Origin: Dunaliella salina
Lineage: Eukaryota; Chlorophyta; Chlorophyceae; Chlamydomonadales; Dunaliellaceae
DNA length: 18,760 nucleotides
Assembly: GCA_002284615.2 (NCBI GenBank)
Contig: MU069857.1
Location: 124,271 to 143,030 of the forward strand
Reading direction: 5' to 3'
The notes under the pieces are model-generated. The model did no database searches. It was not told the DNA's origin and worked only from the letters and a program-made list of their open reading frames with translations. Made by a program: the position numbers and the translations under genes. This document shows positions 9,556 to 15,958 of this stretch, piece after piece. The stretch's first letter is position 1. Every line of letters starts with the position of its first letter.

Positions 9556-12500
9556 CTCTGCTTATTTTCTAGCAGGAAACAAATTCTCACGCAAAAAAAA
9601 AAAAAAAACTGCAGACAACTTCTATTGGAGGACACTTCCTGATGGTGGGGGACTTAAGGTTCATGAAAAATGTGAACACTATCTCCCTTTAAAAATTCAA
9701 AAGCGTCAAAAACACCAGAAACGCTAAGGCAGAGAAGTTGAAAAAGAAGTGTAATCCCAAAGTTGCTGATGAACACACATGATTGCACTTCCTTGTCCAG
9801 GACTCCAGCGTAGCATCAAACAATTACTGGATGTCAGCAGCCTTACCTCCTCTCTGTAATCTTGGGGCACTACAAGCCTGCTTGGAAAGCTCTCCCAAAA
9901 GATGTCCAATTCAGCTGCCAGTCTTTCTTTGAGGGCTCCAACACGATGCCACAAGACAAGCAGGTCAGGGTGATCAACGTAATGGTGCTTCCCATCTTCA
10001 TCATTAATGGCCTGCCAGTACGCTGCTGCCTGCTGAAGAGCCTGCATGAGGGAGATGGTAACGAAGATTGGCACAGGCGCACGTGAGGACGGAAGGCAAA
10101 GAACATGCACCCAGGCCAAGCTAATCTAAACAGAGGATCCCCCTTTCCCCAAACTCCTGTATCCCCACCTGCCACGTTCTGCCCTCGTCTTTGCTCTGAG
10201 ACTCGGTCTTGTGCCCCTCACTGATCTCTGCCACAATCTGTACAGATGAAAAGGCAATGTATACTGTCTTGAGCAATGCTCTCTAGGTTGTCATATTGAC
10301 ACATTTAAGTACAGGAGTACAACATCTCTGATACCTGTCGTAAATCTCTAATGTGTTCCCACAAGTCCAGCTGCTCTCGTGCTCTGTTGTTGGACTCCTG
10401 CAATCAATGATGATTATCAACTAATCTATTGCCAAGGCATGGAGCCATGTTATAAAGAGCAAGCGAGTAAGACGACTCTGCATGAACCACCAATTAGAAC
10501 ATGATTGGCATGGACATCCATCTTTTTGGTTCTCAGCAGCTCACCCACCATAAGCTCCTTGCGCTCTTGACAGAAGTTCTCAATTTTCTCTTGCAATCCC
10601 CTGAGTTTGAAGTCATCCTTGCCCTGCAGCTGCTTGAGAGCATTCTCTGACTTTTCCAAGATGTAGTTGTGATGCCTCTCTTCATCCTTGCTTATTAACC
10701 TATGCAGCCATGTTGACGCAGAAAAATCATGCTGGTAGCGTTGCAATTCCTGCGATAAGACAATGTGTGAACAAGGTTCTGTATTATGAAGGGATGAGAG
10801 CATAAGAGCTGCTTGCAAATTTTAATCACACAATACAAGCAGCTTAAGCACACATGCTTCAGTCTACCAGCAATCTTTTAAAAGCAAGAACAACGAACAT
10901 TTTTTGGTACACCTGCACTGTAGAAAAAAGAATATTTTTTGGTGCACCTGCACTACAGAAAAGAAGAACTTACTGTTTTCATGTCATGCATCTCTGTAAC
11001 CAGTTGGCTCCATTGAACATGCTCCAGCGCCTGACCTGCCCAAACACCCTCTGTATTGAAGGCGTCAATTAGCCTGTTGTCATTGCTTTCTACTTGTCTC
11101 ATTGCAAACTTGTAGGCATTAGTCAATGCCTGCATGAGGTAACAAAGAGAGACACCATCTTCTCAGCTTTATGCCAAGACTATCTGTATGCAAACACAAA
11201 CGTTTGCGGCAGCATTGCTTCCCTGCGATTTGGAAAGCCCTCACCTTGCACTCCTCCAGGAAAGCATCCAAAACCACTTCATTAGCTTCAGCCTGCAAGT
11301 TGCCGTTGCGTTCAGTGGAAACAATTGATGAAATAATGACGCGCTTCCAAATAGGAGCCTACCCCAAATCCTTCCACTAGGCACGCAAGTTCCTGTCCAA
11401 CATAGCCTGATTTTGGATTTGTGAGGAAAGCCTTGCTCGGGGCCTGTAACCAGGCTTGGTCGCCTCTCAAAGCATGTGGTGGGCCTCATAAGGAGGCCGT
11501 GGGGCCCCAGCAAAGCACTGGCCAAATCAACTACAGCATGGATCGTCGTGAAGACAGCACGTCATTTTGTAAAAATCACTTGAGCCCTGCACACAAAGTG
11601 CAACTGGTAAAAAAAACATTTGAAGCGCACTTATGTTTGCATACGAGTATCCAGGGGTAAATAGCGTCACCCAACACCTGAAATAGACCCCCAGAGCCGT
11701 AGCTAGTCTCTTCAAACTTGGGGGGACATGGCTGCAGCTGTGGTTGGTAGAAAGTCACTTTCACATGCGTCCACGCGACCTCCCCACACTTCTCAATACT
11801 CCCTAGGATGAAAAAAAAGTCTGTCTAGGTACCTCCCGAGCCTGTCCAGGCACTCATAAATCTCTGGGCACTCAATGCTGCCATCTCTTCATGGAACACC
11901 CTTGTTGCATCGCACGTAGATGAGCTTGTGTGCTCTTGAGCCTTACCTCATCACTTGCAGGTAAGGTTCACGTGATTCTTGTCAACTGGGGTTTGGGATG
12001 GGTGGCAGAACTTACCCACAGCTTGCATATTGGCACACTTAGCAAGGAGCACGCAAGGCAAATAGTAATTGAGCTGCTTGGCCTTCTCCCTCCATACTGC
12101 TCCAGACCGAGTTTGCTGCCATCGGTGCTCCATTCTATGACTGCAAGGCTGTACTGGTACCAGTACTTCGCTACCCAAATTCATCGCATCCCCAGGCTCA
12201 TCCTATGGGCTCATCCTCATCGCTAGATATTCACAATTTTCTACATTATACCAATGACTTTGAGTCAGCCTAGGCTATGCCAAAAAGTGAGGAGTTCTTG
12301 CCCCGCAGGATTCTAAGCAAACTGAGTATGCAGAGTACACAGATACATGGAGTACTGATGTATCAAAAAAAGTGGGGATAAGATGTTGCAGGTGAGCCAG
12401 GGAAAAATTATGAGGCATTCCAGGCAAAAATTGCCTACTCCCTGCAAAGTGGGTGTCATGATGCATGTTTTATCCCGAACTTGCCCCTTGTTTTGGCTCC

Positions 12501-13689
12501 TAGGTAGTTTTTGTGTCAAACCTGAACCATCTGAGTGAAAAAACAGGGGTGTTAAAATAGGCCCCAAGGCACTTGGTGCATGAGCATGTCTGCCAGGCAA
12601 AACAGGAAATCAGGCATGCGTAGCACCTGCCCACAATCTGAGTTTGAGGTGTTGTTTAGTATGTTATCCAAGCATGACCTACCAAGTTAGGGGGTCCAGG
12701 TGTGTACATGCGCGTTCCTGGAGCTCAGTCAAAGCTGGGAGCTGTCAAAGCTATGAACTCAAGCATCACTGCATGGCTTATCATCTGATGAGGCAGACCT
12801 GCTTTTTGTAGCACAACCTTCAAATCTTGACGCTGACGTCTCAGGTTTGACCTGTTTGTGTCAATTTTCTAGCAAAAGGAGCAATTCGCAAAAGTGGGAT
12901 CCCCGAGTGGTGCACCCTGTACCTTTTGCATAGATTCCAGCTTTTCCCTGCCAAAACTCCTCCGTCTCAGTCCCCAGGAGCTCCCAGGATATGCTCCTGA
13001 TGAAGTACCCAGCCATCGCTGCAGGTCTGGTAAGCCGAGGAAGTGCTTCCTGAGGACCTCATTTTGGCAGGGATTTTGACTGGTTCCAGACCCTCACTCT
13101 GGACCCCACACAGCTCGAATTGAGGCGGAGATGCTAAGAAAGGTCATGTTAGAGGTCCTGCATACTCAGATTCAGCTGGTCCCATTGGGGCAAGGACTCA
13201 AATCTAGATGCCTGACCTGACTCTGAGGTGTATGGCGCCTTTTTCCCTTTTTGGGCACATTTTCCTGAATTTCTCATAATCTACTACAAGAGCCTCATTT
13301 TTGCCGAGGCCGCCATGAGAGCGGTACCCACCTTCCCAAAAAAGCGAGAAATGTTTATGCAGCGATGAGTTGGCAAGGCAGTAAGTAATGGCAGCAGCAG
13401 CAGCAGCAGCAGCAGCCACCCCCTTCCTTCTTTGCAGCGAATTCCTGCTTGGTGTCTGCCTGCGCGCCTGCCACCCCACCTGCCTGCCTGAACGTTTGCT
13501 TACCTGTGTGTCACTTGAGCAGATGTGTTCATGCACTCACATACTTCCATGCAATCGTGCGCACACTTTCTTTAGCTGCATGCATGAGCATCCACTTGTG
13601 CATGCTTCTCATACAAGCTGTTGTGTACAAGCATGTGTGTGTGCTTGCATGCGGCGCTCCAGCATACGAAGGGATTTTGAAGGGAGTGA

Positions 13690-13759
<70 letters not shown>

Positions 13760-15480
13760 ATGCGTGCACGCATGCGTACGCGCTGGTTGAGTTGAATGGG
13801 CTGGGGCTCTTCATACGCTGCAGAAACACACGTGTGTGAAACAATACCTGTTGGGGGTGTGGAAGCGATGAATATGTGAAAACTAAACATTTTTGAAAAG
13901 GCGGCAGAAATGAGTACATATCTGTAGGTCTTGACCTACCCCATTGCCATTTGGGCCATCTACAGGACCAAACTTGTTATTTCCGTGATTGAAGCCCCAA
14001 TGTCTGAACTGTATTTTTTTGCATAAGGCTTGGAGTCAAAGACCTAGTGATTGGCAACAGAAGGATTTCAGCCTTTTTACTTGGAGGAAATCCAGAATAA
14101 GGGGTGCCAAGAAGATCATTTTGGACCTTTCTACCAAGGGCATGCTTAAGGTGTAGCATTTGGAACTTCTAAGAGCATACACAAGTACCGATAATCAAAG
14201 CTGTTCATGCTCCATGGTAGGGGAGCTGGAGGTCATTGGGGAATGATCCAGGGCCTTTTTTTTAATTTTGGCATAACCGAGATTTCATTACAAACTTTGA
14301 AAGGGGGGAAATCCCTCTTCTTAAGCCATTTTATGACTGCTCCCCAGCCGAGCCCGCCGTGAAGCCTACAGCGTCGCTGCAGGTTATGGTAATTACCATT
14401 AGTGTTTTCGTTTACAATGCTTCTCCTGTTTCGCGCTTTACTTGCGTGCTTCAAGTCCTCCATTGCAAACACAACTCAACATCTGTCATCATTGCTCTCA
14501 TAATACGTCTGCATTAAGACCAGTCCTTCATTAAGTTCTAAAATGCATGCAAGTCCAAATGCTCAAGTTGTGTAAATTCAAGCAGCCAAGTCCTATCATG
14601 TCTCCAACTGGCCAGTCCACTCTGCAAATTGCACTTCACAACATCCCCTTACAGCCCGTATCGGCTGCGCTTCTTTTTCGCATCCAACCACCTGCCAATT
14701 GCATCAGGGTAAGGGAAGGACACAAACCATACTCCACGCTCGCGCACACACATTGACGTGCTTCTCCTCTAAAGAACTGCGCTGAGGATTCCGCAGGTAC
14801 TTGAACTCAGAGAACATGCGCTCATCCTCTACTGAACCAGGCAGCATCAGTCTCACACCACTTGCACATTGCCTTCTTCACACGATAAACATCCGTGCCA
14901 TAATCCTCCAGCTACAAGTGCCTGCCATTCTTCTGAAGCCAGCTAGCCTGGAGCTTGTTGCTCACTTCATGTTTCAAGCCAGACTTGAACACACCAGCGC
15001 TGCAACCTTTCTTTGTTCTATCCATTGCATTTCTGTACTTCCTTGCTTCAGTGCAGGTGCACTTTAGCGCTGAAAATGGGGGTCAAAATGGTCGATGAGC
15101 CCCTTCGCCGCTCATCACCCATTTTATTACGATGCCCAGGTTTAAAAATCCCGGATTTATTACGATCGTAATACTATTACGCAATAAAAGCCCTGGAATG
15201 ATCTGAGGCCAGGAGAGAAACCTGGTGCCCACTGTTCCACCATTTTGGTTAACACGATGCAATGCAGGAAAAGTGGTTGGCAGCATCACTCCCGGGAAGA
15301 ATAAGCCCTGCAGTGCAAGCCAGTTGCCCCCCTGCTGCCCAGCTATGTAGTTGCTGTGTGGCCGGGCTCTGGGCAGAGTCCTCTCACCTCCTTGCTCACT
15401 TGCTAATTTGCGTGCACATCCTCCCCCCCCTTTGCCCTCCTGCGCACGCACGCACGCACGCACGCCCGCACGCCCGCACG

Positions 15481-15575
<95 letters not shown>

Positions 15576-15889
15576 GCGCGCGCACGCACCTTGATGGATT
15601 CCTTCAAGCACCTCAGGTATTCCTTGTAGCAGCTCTGATTCTCCTGCGCGCCCACCACACGAGCCAGAGCCACCAACCAATCATTACCCAGGAAAGATGA
15701 TCAGGTTTCCAGCTTCTCTCAACACTCCATTGCTTGGAGCCATGTGAAGAGTTGCATTGCCCTCACAGGCAACAATCTCATTGCTGTCCATTTTTGAGAT
15801 GAAAATTGAAGCATCTTAGTGGGATTTACAAGAAATAAACAGAAAACAAATGCATTGGAGCATACTTTACACTTAAAGTTACAACATAT

Positions 15890-15958
<69 letters not shown>

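Larger units (their letters stand above)
13019..14703. other. Intronic region with microsatellites and no recognisable exon
   Basis: Part of the 4297-nt intron of the minus-strand gene. It holds a CAG/GCA triplet run and a (TG)n tract. One minus-strand frame at 14233-14472 begins near MEDLKHASKARNRRS, but I recognise no family in it. Confidence 0.4.

Noticed and set aside
14233..14472. Minus-strand frame beginning MEDLKHASKARNRRS
   Set aside because: An ATG is present but no family, splice partner or regulatory context could be identified; kept only as a note in the intron entry.
15083..15400. Minus-strand open frame with LALQGLFFPGVMLPTT
   Set aside because: It is continuous only with repeat-encoded sequence, has no splice sites in phase with neighbours and lacks the helical character of the gene.
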